A DNA stretch of 10,005 bases. It comes from Saprospiraceae bacterium UBA7328. Lineage in GTDB: Bacteria > Bacteroidota > Bacteroidia > Chitinophagales > Saprospiraceae. The notes beneath the pieces were generated by a model that saw only the letters and a program-made list of their open reading frames with translations, did no database searches and was not told the DNA's origin. The DNA is taken from assembly GCA_002471345.1 (NCBI GenBank), contig DKPS01000037.1, positions 1 to 10,005 of the forward strand, written 5' to 3'. Numbering within the stretch: the first letter of the stretch is position 1; each line of letters opens with the position of its first letter. This document shows positions 1 through 7,530 of the stretch, one piece after another. The position numbers and the translations under genes are program-made.

Positions 1-333
1 GCATATGAGGCAGCAGATTTGGTCGTGGCTAGAGCGGGTGCATTAACAATTTCAGAATTGGCCCTACTGGGTAAAGCAACTTTGCTTATTCCATCGCCGA
101 ATGTTTCTGAAGATCATCAGACTAAAAATGCCATGGCATTAGTGAGAAAAAAGTCTGCTAGAATAATGAAAGATGATGAGTGCGAACTGGGTTTGATAAA
201 AGAGATAAAGAAGATTATCAAAGAAGAAAAAGAGATGAAGATGCTAAGTGAGAATATTAAGAAACTAGCAAAAGCCGATGCTACTAATGAGATAGCTAAA
301 GTGGTGCTTGGGTTGGTTGAAAATCGACATTGA
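1..333 (+). CDS. murG: MurG, UDP-GlcNAc:lipid I GlcNAc transferase, C-terminal part (5' truncated by window)
   Basis: This is the last 110 codons of MurG, the peripheral inner-membrane glycosyltransferase that adds GlcNAc from UDP-GlcNAc to lipid I to make lipid II. The frame is open from base 1 (AYEAADLVVARAG...) to TGA at 331-333. The visible part is the C-terminal GT-B domain. The stretch DLVVARAGALTISEL followed by GKATLLIPSP and the EDHQTKNA segment is the family's nucleotide-sugar binding region: the RAGA/TISE loop, and the conserved Gln in DHQTKNA. The rest is a Lys/Glu-rich terminal helical region. A TTG at 19 lies in the middle of conserved sequence and is not a start. murC follows after 28 bases, as expected in a dcw cluster. 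The identification is firm; the N-terminal domain and start lie outside the window. Confidence 0.93.
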   Translation, partial: AYEAADLVVARAGALTISELALLGKATLLIPSPNVSEDHQTKNAMALVRKKSARIMKDDECELGLIKEIKKIIKEEKEMKMLSENIKKLAKADATNEIAKVVLGLVENRH

Positions 334-361
334 TTTTTGAGTTTGTAATTGAACTTATTAA

Positions 362-1753
362 ATGAATTTTTTAGAAGGTAAAAAGAGGGCCTTTTTTATA
401 GGTGTTGGAGGCATAGGAATGAGTGCACTCGCTAGGTATCTTTTTAACAAAGGAATAGAAGTGTATGGTTATGACCGTACCGAAACCAAACTGACTAAAA
501 AGTTAGTCAGTGAAGGAATGAACATTCATTATACAGATGATGTCGAGTTCATACCTACTAATATTGACATTGTTGTATATACTCCAGCAATACCTGCTGA
601 TCATAAACAGAAAAACTGGTTCATTGATAATGATTTCACTCTGTACAAAAGGTCAGAATTGCTCAAAGAGATTCTTAATGAATCTAGGGTAATAGCTGTG
701 GCAGGTACTCATGGAAAGACTAGTACGTCCTCCATGCTCTCTCATATAATGAAGGGGTCAGATAATGAGGTCACCTGTTTTGTAGGCGGGATAATGGTAA
801 ATTATAATACCAATTTTCTTTATGGTAGCAGCAAATGGGTAGTAATCGAGGCAGATGAGTATGATAGGTCTTTTTTGAGACTTTATCCTGATATAGCTAT
901 AATTCAGGCTTTAGATCCTGATCACTTAGACATCTACGGTACAGGAGAAGAAATGGTAGAATCTTATCGGGAGTTTACACTGCAGATTAAGAATGGAGGA
1001 ATGCTTGTAGTTCCTGATCATGTCAGGGATATGATGAGTAAAGATTGGTTAGCAGAGTTAGAGGACAAAAATATATCCACTATTAAATACGGAAGTATCA
1101 AAGAAGCGGATAAAAAAAAGACAGATATAAATGTAATCAGTCTTATAGCAAAAGAACTGAATACAGATGTCGTGATAAATTGTGAAGGTAGGGAGATAGT
1201 ACTAAATGTTCTATTTCCAGGAAGGCACAATGCCTTGAATAGTGTAGGTGCTTCAATAATCGCCCATAAAATGGGAATGTCATGGGACTCTATAAGAAAA
1301 CAGATATCCACATTCAAAGGAATATGGAGACGATTTGAAGTAATACATAAAACTGTTAATCAAATCTTTATTGATGACTATGCGCACCATCCGATGGAAA
1401 TAAAAGCCATGGTTGGGAGTTTAAGGAAATCATTTCCAGGTAAAAAAATATCTGTGGTTTTTCAACCACATCTTTTTACAAGGACTAGAGATTTTGTAAG
1501 TGGTTTTGCTGAAGAGCTTGATCAATCTGATGAAGTGATATTATTGCCTATTTATCCTGCAAGGGAACTTCCAATAAATGGAGTTACATCGCAGATCATT
1601 TTGGACAGAATGAAATTGGAGCATAAGAAAGTTGTGGATAAAGAAGAATTAATAAACGAATTGAAAAGCAGAAAAATAGAAGTACTAGCAACACTTGGAG
1701 CAGGAGATATTGATAAACTAGTGCCTATTATAAAAGAAGAAGTTTTTAACTGA
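362..1753 (+). CDS. murC: MurC, UDP-N-acetylmuramate--L-alanine ligase
   Basis: MurC is the cytoplasmic ATP-dependent ligase that adds L-alanine to UDP-MurNAc, the first step of the peptide stem. At 463 aa it has the normal family length. The N-terminal Rossmann-like UDP-binding domain has GVGGIGMSALA (res 14-24). The central Mur ligase ATPase domain has the P-loop GTHGKTS (115-121), EADEYDRSF (163-171) and DPDHLDIYG (185-193). HNALNS (289-294), a family signature, marks the region before the C-terminal domain, which carries FKGIWRRFE (318-326), DDYAHHP (338-344) and QPHLFTRT (368-375). The YAHHP and QPHLFTR motifs separate MurC from MurD, MurE and MurF. The ATG at 362 puts the Rossmann glycines at the usual distance from the N-terminus. 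There is no Shine-Dalgarno; the upstream bases are A/T-rich. It sits between murG and ftsQ, and ddl and murB are not next to it. Confidence 0.97.
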   Translation: MNFLEGKKRAFFIGVGGIGMSALARYLFNKGIEVYGYDRTETKLTKKLVSEGMNIHYTDDVEFIPTNIDIVVYTPAIPADHKQKNWFIDNDFTLYKRSELLKEILNESRVIAVAGTHGKTSTSSMLSHIMKGSDNEVTCFVGGIMVNYNTNFLYGSSKWVVIEADEYDRSFLRLYPDIAIIQALDPDHLDIYGTGEEMVESYREFTLQIKNGGMLVVPDHVRDMMSKDWLAELEDKNISTIKYGSIKEADKKKTDINVISLIAKELNTDVVINCEGREIVLNVLFPGRHNALNSVGASIIAHKMGMSWDSIRKQISTFKGIWRRFEVIHKTVNQIFIDDYAHHPMEIKAMVGSLRKSFPGKKISVVFQPHLFTRTRDFVSGFAEELDQSDEVILLPIYPARELPINGVTSQIILDRMKLEHKKVVDKEELINELKSRKIEVLATLGAGDIDKLVPIIKEEVFN

Positions 1754-1770
1754 AAGTAGCTAGAGACTTA

Positions 1771-1791
1771 AAATTTTAAACAATAAAATTT
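1771..1791 (+). repeat. AT-only inverted repeat in the murC-ftsQ gap
   Basis: AAATTTTA (1771-1778) and TAAAATTT (1784-1791) are perfect 8-base inverted copies separated by AACAA. The repeat lies inside the 72-base gap, the widest within the division cluster. With no G-C pairs and no T-tract it would make a poor terminator. It could be a weak RNA hairpin or a protein binding site, or chance in AT-rich DNA. Confidence 0.4.
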
Positions 1792-1825
1792 ACTTAATAA
1801 ACGAGACAAAGAGTTAAAGAACTAA

Positions 1826-2593
1826 ATGAAACTCAACTGGTCACATATTACCCTATTCATAAGTAGCATTGCAGTCCTTGCAGTGTGGATCACTTCTATA
1901 CTTACTACTCAAAATAGAAAGGTAGAAAAGATTTTTTATGCAATAGAAAGTGTAGAAGGTGCAAGAAAACTAATATCCACTAAAGAAATTAAAACCAAGG
2001 TGAATGAGGTTTACGACCTTAATGCTGGCCCAATTAAAATATCAGAATTAGACCTTTCAAAGTTAGAAGCGTATATATCGAAAGACAATAGAATCCTTAG
2101 CACTGAGATACATCTAGACGCACGGCGTGAACTGCATATAAGTATAATTCAAAGAAGACCTATTGTAAGAATAATAGATAAGTCAGGGGCTCAGTATTAC
2201 CTAGACCAAGAAGGAGAATTTGTTTCTAAGCAAGATTTTAAAGCTATACGTGTGCCTGTCGCCACAGGAGAGATAGAATCATACTCTCCAGATTGGAAAA
2301 AGAAAAAAGGAAATATTAAGGACTGTTACACCATCATTTCTGCTTTGAGGAAAGACAAATTCTTCACTGCTTTGATAGAACAGATTCACTTTGAAAACGA
2401 AAGAATAAAAATGATACCTAAAATGGGTACTGAAATCATTGTAATAAATGATTTGAACCATTTGGATCAAAAATTACAGAATCTCAAGACATTTTATGAG
2501 ACAGAAATGACTCATAATAATGCCTGGGGAAAATATGATGAGATAGATATTTCGATTAAAAATCAGGTCATTCCAAGAACTACAAATCCTTAA
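1826..2593 (+). CDS. ftsQ: FtsQ/DivIB-type cell division protein
   Basis: This is a bitopic inner-membrane divisome protein, thought to connect FtsA/FtsZ to the septal synthases through FtsB and FtsL. The 255-aa product has a short polar N-terminus, one hydrophobic segment at about res 8-27 (ITLFISSIAVLAVWITSIL), then a periplasmic domain. Residues about 38-115 fit a POTRA-like region, ending in the pattern LHISIIQRRPIVRI (103-116). GAQYYLDQEGEFV (121-133) is the typical FtsQ segment that follows POTRA. The C-terminal YDEIDISIKNQVI (237-249) resembles the closing beta strands of the Bacteroidota family. Primary similarity to model FtsQ is low, so the call rests on position between murC and ftsA, topology and these motifs. 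It ends 5 bases before ftsA, suggesting coupled translation. Confidence 0.88.
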   Translation: MKLNWSHITLFISSIAVLAVWITSILTTQNRKVEKIFYAIESVEGARKLISTKEIKTKVNEVYDLNAGPIKISELDLSKLEAYISKDNRILSTEIHLDARRELHISIIQRRPIVRIIDKSGAQYYLDQEGEFVSKQDFKAIRVPVATGEIESYSPDWKKKKGNIKDCYTIISALRKDKFFTALIEQIHFENERIKMIPKMGTEIIVINDLNHLDQKLQNLKTFYETEMTHNNAWGKYDEIDISIKNQVIPRTTNP

Positions 2594-2598
2594 ATCCT

Positions 2599-3948
2599 AT
2601 GGCTATGGAAGAATTTTATAAAAAAGACAATCCTATCACAGTCGCACTTGACATTGGTACCACTAAGGTATGTGCCATTGCAGGTCGAAAAAACCAATAC
2701 GACAAAGTAGACGTATTAGGTGTGGGCATAGTGAAAAGTGAAGGTGTATCAAGAGGGGTTGTATCTAATATTGACAAAACCGTAAAAGCTATTCGAGGTG
2801 CAATAGAAGCTGCTGAGAAAAATGCCAAAACAAGTTTTAACAGTGTTCATGTAGGTATAGCAGGGCAACATATTAAAAGTCTTCATCATCGAGGATTACT
2901 GATTAGAAATGATATGGACTCTGAGATATCACAAGATGATGTAGACAGGCTGATAGCTGATATGTACAAGCTAGTTTTACCTCCAGGAGACAAGATACTT
3001 CATGTTCTACCACAAGAATTCACTGTAGATGATGAGCAAGGCATTATAGACCCAATTGGAATGAGCGGAATTCGGTTGGAAGCTAATTTCCATATCATTA
3101 CTGGCCAGATGAGTGCCACTAAAAACATCATGAGATGTATTGAAAAAGTGGACATTGGTCTTGCCGACATGACTTTAGAACCTATTGCTTCTGCAGATGC
3201 AGTACTTTCTGAACAAGAGAAAGAAGCCGGAGTAGCATTAGTAGATATAGGTGGTGGAACTACAGACATCACAGTATTTAAAGATGGAATCATACGACAT
3301 ACGGCAGTTATTCCTTTTGGTGGAAATGTAATCACTAAGGATATACAAGAAGGATGTAGTGTGATGCACACACAAGCTGAAAAGCTGAAAGTAAGATTTG
3401 GATCTGCATTAGCAGATGAAATATATGATAATCGCATAATTACAATTCCTGGTTTTAGAGGAAAAGAACACAAAGAGATATCCGAAAAGAATTTAGCAAG
3501 AATCATTCAAGCAAGATTAGAGGAGATTTTTGATTATGTCTTTTGGGAAATAAAGAGATCTGGGTATGAGAAGAATCTAATAGCAGGATTAGTACTTACT
3601 GGAGGTGGTTCTCTAATGAAAAATCTAGAATTACTCGCAGAATATCACACAGGTATGTCATGCAGAAAAGGAGAACCAATAGAGCATTTAGCTCATGGGT
3701 ATAATGCCAATCTTGCCAGTCCAATTTACGCCACTAGTATTGGTCTACTTATACATGCCATCAAGAATGCAGAACTAAAAGAGGCCTATGAAAATGAAAT
3801 CTTTGAAACTGTGGATGAAGGAATGAATGAAGAAAACATGGATAACACCACTCCACAGCGAAAACTCGTAGACAAAGATCAGTGGTTCAATAAGCTATTC
3901 ACCTATACCAAGGAATTTTTTGAATCAACACCAGACTCCGATTTCTAA
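2599..3948 (+). CDS. ftsA: FtsA, actin-like membrane tether of FtsZ
   Basis: FtsA is an ATP-binding actin/HSP70-fold protein that anchors FtsZ filaments to the inner membrane and recruits later divisome proteins. Visible motifs are phosphate-1 ALDIGTTKVCAIAG (16-29), the 1C/SHS2 region at about 85-175, phosphate-2 VDIGGGTTDITVF (215-227) and the adenosine motif GLVLTGGGSLM (330-340). The last part (WFNKLFTYTKEFFES, 429-443) alternates bulky hydrophobic and charged residues, as expected for the amphipathic membrane-targeting helix. It follows an acidic linker of about 40 residues. At 449 aa it is slightly longer than E. coli FtsA (about 420), and the linker accounts for the excess. ATGs at 2599 and 2605 are both possible (MAMEEF); the upstream one is 5 bases after the ftsQ stop and is chosen for that spacing. 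ftsZ follows after 17 bases. Confidence 0.96.
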   Translation: MAMEEFYKKDNPITVALDIGTTKVCAIAGRKNQYDKVDVLGVGIVKSEGVSRGVVSNIDKTVKAIRGAIEAAEKNAKTSFNSVHVGIAGQHIKSLHHRGLLIRNDMDSEISQDDVDRLIADMYKLVLPPGDKILHVLPQEFTVDDEQGIIDPIGMSGIRLEANFHIITGQMSATKNIMRCIEKVDIGLADMTLEPIASADAVLSEQEKEAGVALVDIGGGTTDITVFKDGIIRHTAVIPFGGNVITKDIQEGCSVMHTQAEKLKVRFGSALADEIYDNRIITIPGFRGKEHKEISEKNLARIIQARLEEIFDYVFWEIKRSGYEKNLIAGLVLTGGGSLMKNLELLAEYHTGMSCRKGEPIEHLAHGYNANLASPIYATSIGLLIHAIKNAELKEAYENEIFETVDEGMNEENMDNTTPQRKLVDKDQWFNKLFTYTKEFFESTPDSDF

Positions 3949-3965
3949 TCCAAAAAGATCAAAAA

Positions 3966-5426
3966 ATGAAGAAAGTAAGAATAAAAGATAACGACTCGAT
4001 AATCAAAGTAATAGGTGTCGGTGGTGGCGGTGGAAATGCAGTTTCGCACATGTATGATCAAGGTATTACAGGAGTAAGTTTTGCAATTTGTAATACGGAC
4101 CATCAGGCAATGGAAAACAACTCGGTTCCATTGAAAATATCTCTTGGTCCGACATTGACAGAAGGAAGAGGTGCAGGCTCACAACCAGAAGTAGGAAAGC
4201 AAGCATGTATAGAATCAGAAGCCGAACTTAAAGCATATTTCGGTGAAGAGACTAAAATGATTTTTATTACAGCCGGAATGGGTGGTGGCACAGGTACTGG
4301 TGCTGCTCCTGAAGTAGCACGAATTGCTAAAGAAATGGGTATCCTTACAGTTGCAATTGTGACTTTACCATTCAAATTTGAAGGCACAAAAAGAATGCGA
4401 CTAGCCCTGGAAGGATTAGAAGAAATGAAGAAAAATGTCGATTCCATTTTGACCATTTCTAATCAAAGGATTAAAGACAATTATGGTAATATGGCCATTG
4501 GTGATGCTTTCTCACAAGCCGATGACGTATTGACAACTGCAGCCAAGGGAATAGCAGAGATTATTACTGTGGCAGGTATTATAAATGTTGACTTTGCCGA
4601 TGTCAATACCGTGATGAAAGAAAGCGGAGTAGCAATTATGGGCAATTCTGTGGCTGAAGGTGACAACAGAGCTCGGAAAGCAATTCAGGAAGCTATGAAC
4701 TCTCCACTCCTCGAGGACAATGATATACGAGGTGCTAAGAATATTCTATTAAATATAACTTCGGGCACGGATGAACTCACAATGGATGAACTTACAGAAA
4801 TCACTGATTACGTGCAAGAAGAAGCTGGTTATGGTACTGATATGATATTCGGTACATGTAGAGATGAAGCATTAGGAAATAAAGTATCCGTAACCATTAT
4901 TGCAACAGGGTTCAATGAAAAGACATTAGTAAAAGAGAAAAAAGTGGATGATACTGTATTCATTCCTTTAGATGAAGATATGGCCTTTAGTCCTGAAAAT
5001 GGTATAGTAATGGGCATAGCAGAAGGTGATGAAGCTCATACTATAGATTTTGAAGATGATGACATAAAATCAACGATTGATCAATATAAAGTAACAAATA
5101 CATCTAGCTGGAATGAAGACAAGATCGAGCCTTCCTACAGCAATCCTTCTCATAATCGAAGGGCAGATGAAAATGAAAAAGAAAAATTTGCAGAAATGGA
5201 AAAAGCCCGTCGCGATTATATGCGACAGGGAGTAATGAAAAATCTGGATGATCCCAGATCTATCTCCAATATGGAGAGTGAACCAGCTTATAAGCGGAGA
5301 AATGTAATACTCGACAGTGTACGAGAAATCACATCTGATCGTACTTCAAGATTTGAGGTTACGATGGATGAAGACAATCCTATCAGGGAGAGTGGTAACA
5401 GCTTTCTACATGATAATGTAGACTAA
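3966..5426 (+). CDS. ftsZ: FtsZ, tubulin-like GTPase of the division ring
   Basis: FtsZ polymerises at midcell with GTP and organises septal wall synthesis. The core begins IIKVIGVGGGGGNAV (12-26). The tubulin signature GGGTGTG is at 106-112. The T7 loop NVDFADVNTVM (207-217) has the catalytic acids D209 and D212, which activate hydrolysis across the subunit interface. The core ends near residue 318 (TIIATGFNEK). A tail of about 165 residues follows, making the 486-aa protein much longer than E. coli FtsZ (383). It holds an acidic segment (330-370), a charged KARRDYMRQG stretch (413-422), EPAYKRRNV (439-447) and a final NSFLHDNVD. The usual terminal FtsA-binding peptide (E. coli DIPAFLRKQ) is absent, and the SFLHDNVD end is, to my knowledge, typical of Bacteroidota. 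The start ATG follows an A-rich leader. It is the last gene of the cluster. Confidence 0.98.
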   Translation: MKKVRIKDNDSIIKVIGVGGGGGNAVSHMYDQGITGVSFAICNTDHQAMENNSVPLKISLGPTLTEGRGAGSQPEVGKQACIESEAELKAYFGEETKMIFITAGMGGGTGTGAAPEVARIAKEMGILTVAIVTLPFKFEGTKRMRLALEGLEEMKKNVDSILTISNQRIKDNYGNMAIGDAFSQADDVLTTAAKGIAEIITVAGIINVDFADVNTVMKESGVAIMGNSVAEGDNRARKAIQEAMNSPLLEDNDIRGAKNILLNITSGTDELTMDELTEITDYVQEEAGYGTDMIFGTCRDEALGNKVSVTIIATGFNEKTLVKEKKVDDTVFIPLDEDMAFSPENGIVMGIAEGDEAHTIDFEDDDIKSTIDQYKVTNTSSWNEDKIEPSYSNPSHNRRADENEKEKFAEMEKARRDYMRQGVMKNLDDPRSISNMESEPAYKRRNVILDSVREITSDRTSRFEVTMDEDNPIRESGNSFLHDNVD

Positions 5427-5427
5427 G

Positions 5428-5471
5428 AACCGAGCTATATCCTTCTGAGAATAGGATAGGACCTCCCGGTT
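5428..5471 (+). other. Nested stem-loop just after ftsZ
   Basis: An inner stem pairs TATCCT (5438-5443) with AGGATA (5453-5458) over a 9-base loop. An outer stem pairs AACCG (5428-5432) with CGGTT (5467-5471). It starts two bases after the ftsZ stop, so it would fold at the 3' end of the coding region. It has no U-tract and so is not a terminator by itself. It could be an mRNA-stabilising structure, though the pairing was found by eye only. Confidence 0.4.
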
Positions 5472-5490
5472 ATGGATTTCGTCTTTTTAA

Positions 5491-5511
5491 GTTCTGGCTG
5501 ATTACCAGAGC
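5491..5511 (+). other. Second stem-loop in the ftsZ 3' region
   Basis: GTTCTGG (5491-5497) pairs with CCAGAGC (5505-5511), including one G-U pair, around the loop CTGATTA. It is followed by TATATATTT, which is too weak a U-tract for a strong terminator. The sequence GAGCTATAT occurs both here (5508-5516) and in the preceding stem-loop (5432-5440). Confidence 0.4.
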
Positions 5512-5544
5512 TATATATTTCTCTTAATATGAGATTGGTTTATT

Positions 5545-5582
5545 AAAAAAGTGCCTCGACCTTTTTAGGTCGAGGTTTTTTT
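5545..5582. terminator. Intrinsic terminator, probably bidirectional, between ftsZ and the minus-strand amidohydrolase
   Basis: A perfect 8-base stem, CCTCGACC (5554-5561) and GGTCGAGG (5568-5575), encloses the loop TTTTTA and is followed by seven T (5576-5582). On the opposite strand the same stem is followed, after CAC, by six T (complement of AAAAAA at 5545-5550). It lies between the converging ends at 5426 and 5639, so it can end the division transcript and the amidohydrolase transcript. Confidence 0.9.
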
Positions 5583-5638
5583 CTTTTAGGCCATCATCCT
5601 TTGGATTCGTGCCTACAATTCAATCGATAGAAGGTTGG

Positions 5639-7369
5639 TCAATTCATACTTCTCAACAACTGACCATACTTCGTCTTACCTAGCCCATCAGCAAATCCTT
5701 TTGAATCATTAAATACTTCTTCTCCACTAACAAATACGTGATTCACTACCCCATCAGACCTTTTAACATATCTAAATGCACCTTTTAAATTTGGATGATA
5801 GTCTTCAATTGGTTCTTCTGTTAATTCTGAATGTAACTTTTTAGGGTCTATAACACAGATATCTGCTCGACAACCCTCTTCTATTGATCCAGCATCAAGC
5901 CCCAGCCACTCAGCTGGCATTTTTGTCAATCGATTAATAGCCTTTTCAATTGGAAAAATTTCAGGATAGTCTAAAGATTGTCTTAGTGCCTGAAGTGACC
6001 CATCATGAAAAGCCATATTTACATTATGAGCTCCAGAATCATTAAAGCCCGGAATCGTGGCTTCATGGGCCAAAAGTTTAACTCTTACATCGTCGCGATG
6101 ATTAGCAGCTGTGCATTTCCAAACCAGATCTGTATCATATTTGATCATCAAATCCATAAACATATCTAATCCATCTTGACTTTTGCTAAATGCCAAATCT
6201 TCAAATGTCTGACCAATGAGGCTTGCATCAGGAGCCTTTGTCACTGTCATTTCTTTGAGTAATCTTGGGAACACTGAAGTAGATTTATGATTCCAATCCT
6301 TTCTAAACCAATCTCTAAAAATTGGATCCCCGAACGAGGCCCTTCTTTCCTCCGCTGAAGCTCCAATTACTTTTACCATAGAAGGAAACTCTTCAAATAA
6401 AGGAGTTATAGGACCTTCTCCATAATTCAAGAAAGGCATAGCCAAAGCCTGAAATTTCATATCTGCATTGAAGAACTTCTTACCAAGGATAGCCAGAGAA
6501 GTTACCAATTTGTGAATTTTTTCATCTGATTTTAAATCCATAGCAGCCACAATGGTCGTCTTCAAAGGTTTTCTGAATAAACCTGCACTCATTCCTAACA
6601 AATGAATTCCTGACATTTTATCTAAAGCATTAGGGGTGGCCTGAAGCACTCTGTTGTATTTTCTTAGAATGTTAGCAAGCCTTCTATATTCTTTTACTGA
6701 AGCTTGCTGAGAAGGTACAGAAGCCCCTTTATACTCCTTATTGAAAACTCCTCCCCATCTATGGAAAGGAAGCATATCAATTGACATCCCCAAATATCCT
6801 GCCTCCATTGCTTCCTCTAGATAGGCAACCATTTTGGCATTTTCATCTTTATTTGCTCTAGTCTTTTTGAAGCTCCTTTCCACTCCCATTGACGCTATTC
6901 GAAGATTAGAATGCCCTACAAAACTTGCAATATTTGGTCCAATAGAAAGTGAATCCAAATGCTCGTAATATTCACCAAGTGTTCTCCAAGTAATTTTATC
7001 TTTTATCCATTCTGTCAAAACCTGAGCCGGCATATTTTCAACTCGACAAAATAGATCTACGATATCTTCATCTTTACCAATGGCGGCAGATATAGAACAG
7101 TTTCCCATTACTACTGTCGTGGTACCATGCCTTAAAGACTCCTTTAATCCTGGCATTACTTCTACTTCTGCATCATAATGAGTATGGATATCAATAAATC
7201 CAGGTGTTACCCATTTGCCTGTGGCATCTATATCTTTAGCTTCTTCAATCTTAGGAGCTTTGGGTAAAATACTTTCAATTTTCCCCTCTTTGACTAAAAC
7301 ATCCGCTTTTCTACCTTTTTTATCAGAGCCATCAAAATAAAGCCCATTTCTAATTATTGTAATTGACAC
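5639..7369 (-). CDS. D-aminoacylase-like amidohydrolase (N-acyl-D-amino-acid deacylase family)
   Basis: This is a 576-aa member of the metal-dependent amidohydrolase superfamily. The N-terminal beta-sandwich strand IIRNGLYFDGS (5-15) leads to the barrel entry PGFIDIHTHYDAE (56-68), with the HxH metal pair H62/H64. Then come HGTTTVVMGNCS (81-92), whose Cys91 corresponds to the GNC metal cysteine of D-aminoacylases, and GHSNLR (152-157). A late FNDSGAH (442-448) offers Asp444 as the likely catalytic Asp. The end (GSIEEGCRADICVIDP, 494-509) is the family's closing sandwich motif. Where canonical enzymes have two more metal histidines, I see VLQATPN (241-247) and TTIVAAMDL (271-279) instead. The substrate is therefore unknown; N-acyl-D-amino acids are only a family-level guess. 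No signal peptide is evident. The start is GTG at 7369: the frame upstream holds only nine codons before a TGA, none of them an ATG, GTG or TTG. A terminator lies about 57 bases downstream. Confidence 0.85.
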   Translation of the reverse strand: MSITIIRNGLYFDGSDKKGRKADVLVKEGKIESILPKAPKIEEAKDIDATGKWVTPGFIDIHTHYDAEVEVMPGLKESLRHGTTTVVMGNCSISAAIGKDEDIVDLFCRVENMPAQVLTEWIKDKITWRTLGEYYEHLDSLSIGPNIASFVGHSNLRIASMGVERSFKKTRANKDENAKMVAYLEEAMEAGYLGMSIDMLPFHRWGGVFNKEYKGASVPSQQASVKEYRRLANILRKYNRVLQATPNALDKMSGIHLLGMSAGLFRKPLKTTIVAAMDLKSDEKIHKLVTSLAILGKKFFNADMKFQALAMPFLNYGEGPITPLFEEFPSMVKVIGASAEERRASFGDPIFRDWFRKDWNHKSTSVFPRLLKEMTVTKAPDASLIGQTFEDLAFSKSQDGLDMFMDLMIKYDTDLVWKCTAANHRDDVRVKLLAHEATIPGFNDSGAHNVNMAFHDGSLQALRQSLDYPEIFPIEKAINRLTKMPAEWLGLDAGSIEEGCRADICVIDPKKLHSELTEEPIEDYHPNLKGAFRYVKRSDGVVNHVFVSGEEVFNDSKGFADGLGKTKYGQLLRSMN

Positions 7370-7483
7370 AGTACTACATTTTAAAAGTAATTCAGTTTTC
7401 TATCTATCATCCAAACTGTACGTATCTCCTAACTTCTATTACAGAGTGAGCAAGCCTCGACAGTCAAACTTTCCAGTTAATAC

Positions 7484-7499
7484 TATTTCTGCAGAAGTA
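7484..7499. repeat. Imperfect 16-base palindrome upstream of the amidohydrolase
   Basis: TATTTCTGCAGAAGTA reads as its own reverse complement except for one mismatched pair, with a perfect TTCTGCAGAA-like core. It lies in the 161-base gap about 115 bases upstream of the amidohydrolase GTG and 31 bases past the dehydrogenase stop. It may be an operator for a dimeric regulator or only chance. No terminator-like T-tract is attached. Confidence 0.3.
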
Positions 7500-7530
7500 A
7501 CTTCATTTGCTTAGTTAAATTCACAAAGTT

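Noticed and set aside
19..333. A separate 104-aa gene starting at TTG 19
   Set aside because: The frame is open from base 1 and the TTG falls inside conserved MurG sequence, so this is the 3' end of murG.
3000..3506. 168-codon minus-strand open frame inside ftsA
   Set aside because: It lies wholly antisense to well-conserved FtsA motifs, has low-complexity Ser/Ile/Pro-rich composition and no recognisable domain; it is a shadow frame.
4103..4456. 117-codon minus-strand open frame inside ftsZ
   Set aside because: It is antisense to the GTPase signature region, and its Pro/Val-rich stretch is just the complement of the glycine codons.
7370..7530. Promoter for the amidohydrolase at TACAGTTTG on the minus strand
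   Set aside because: The spacing inside the box is one base too long, and no TTTG/TTG lies about 19-21 bases upstream.
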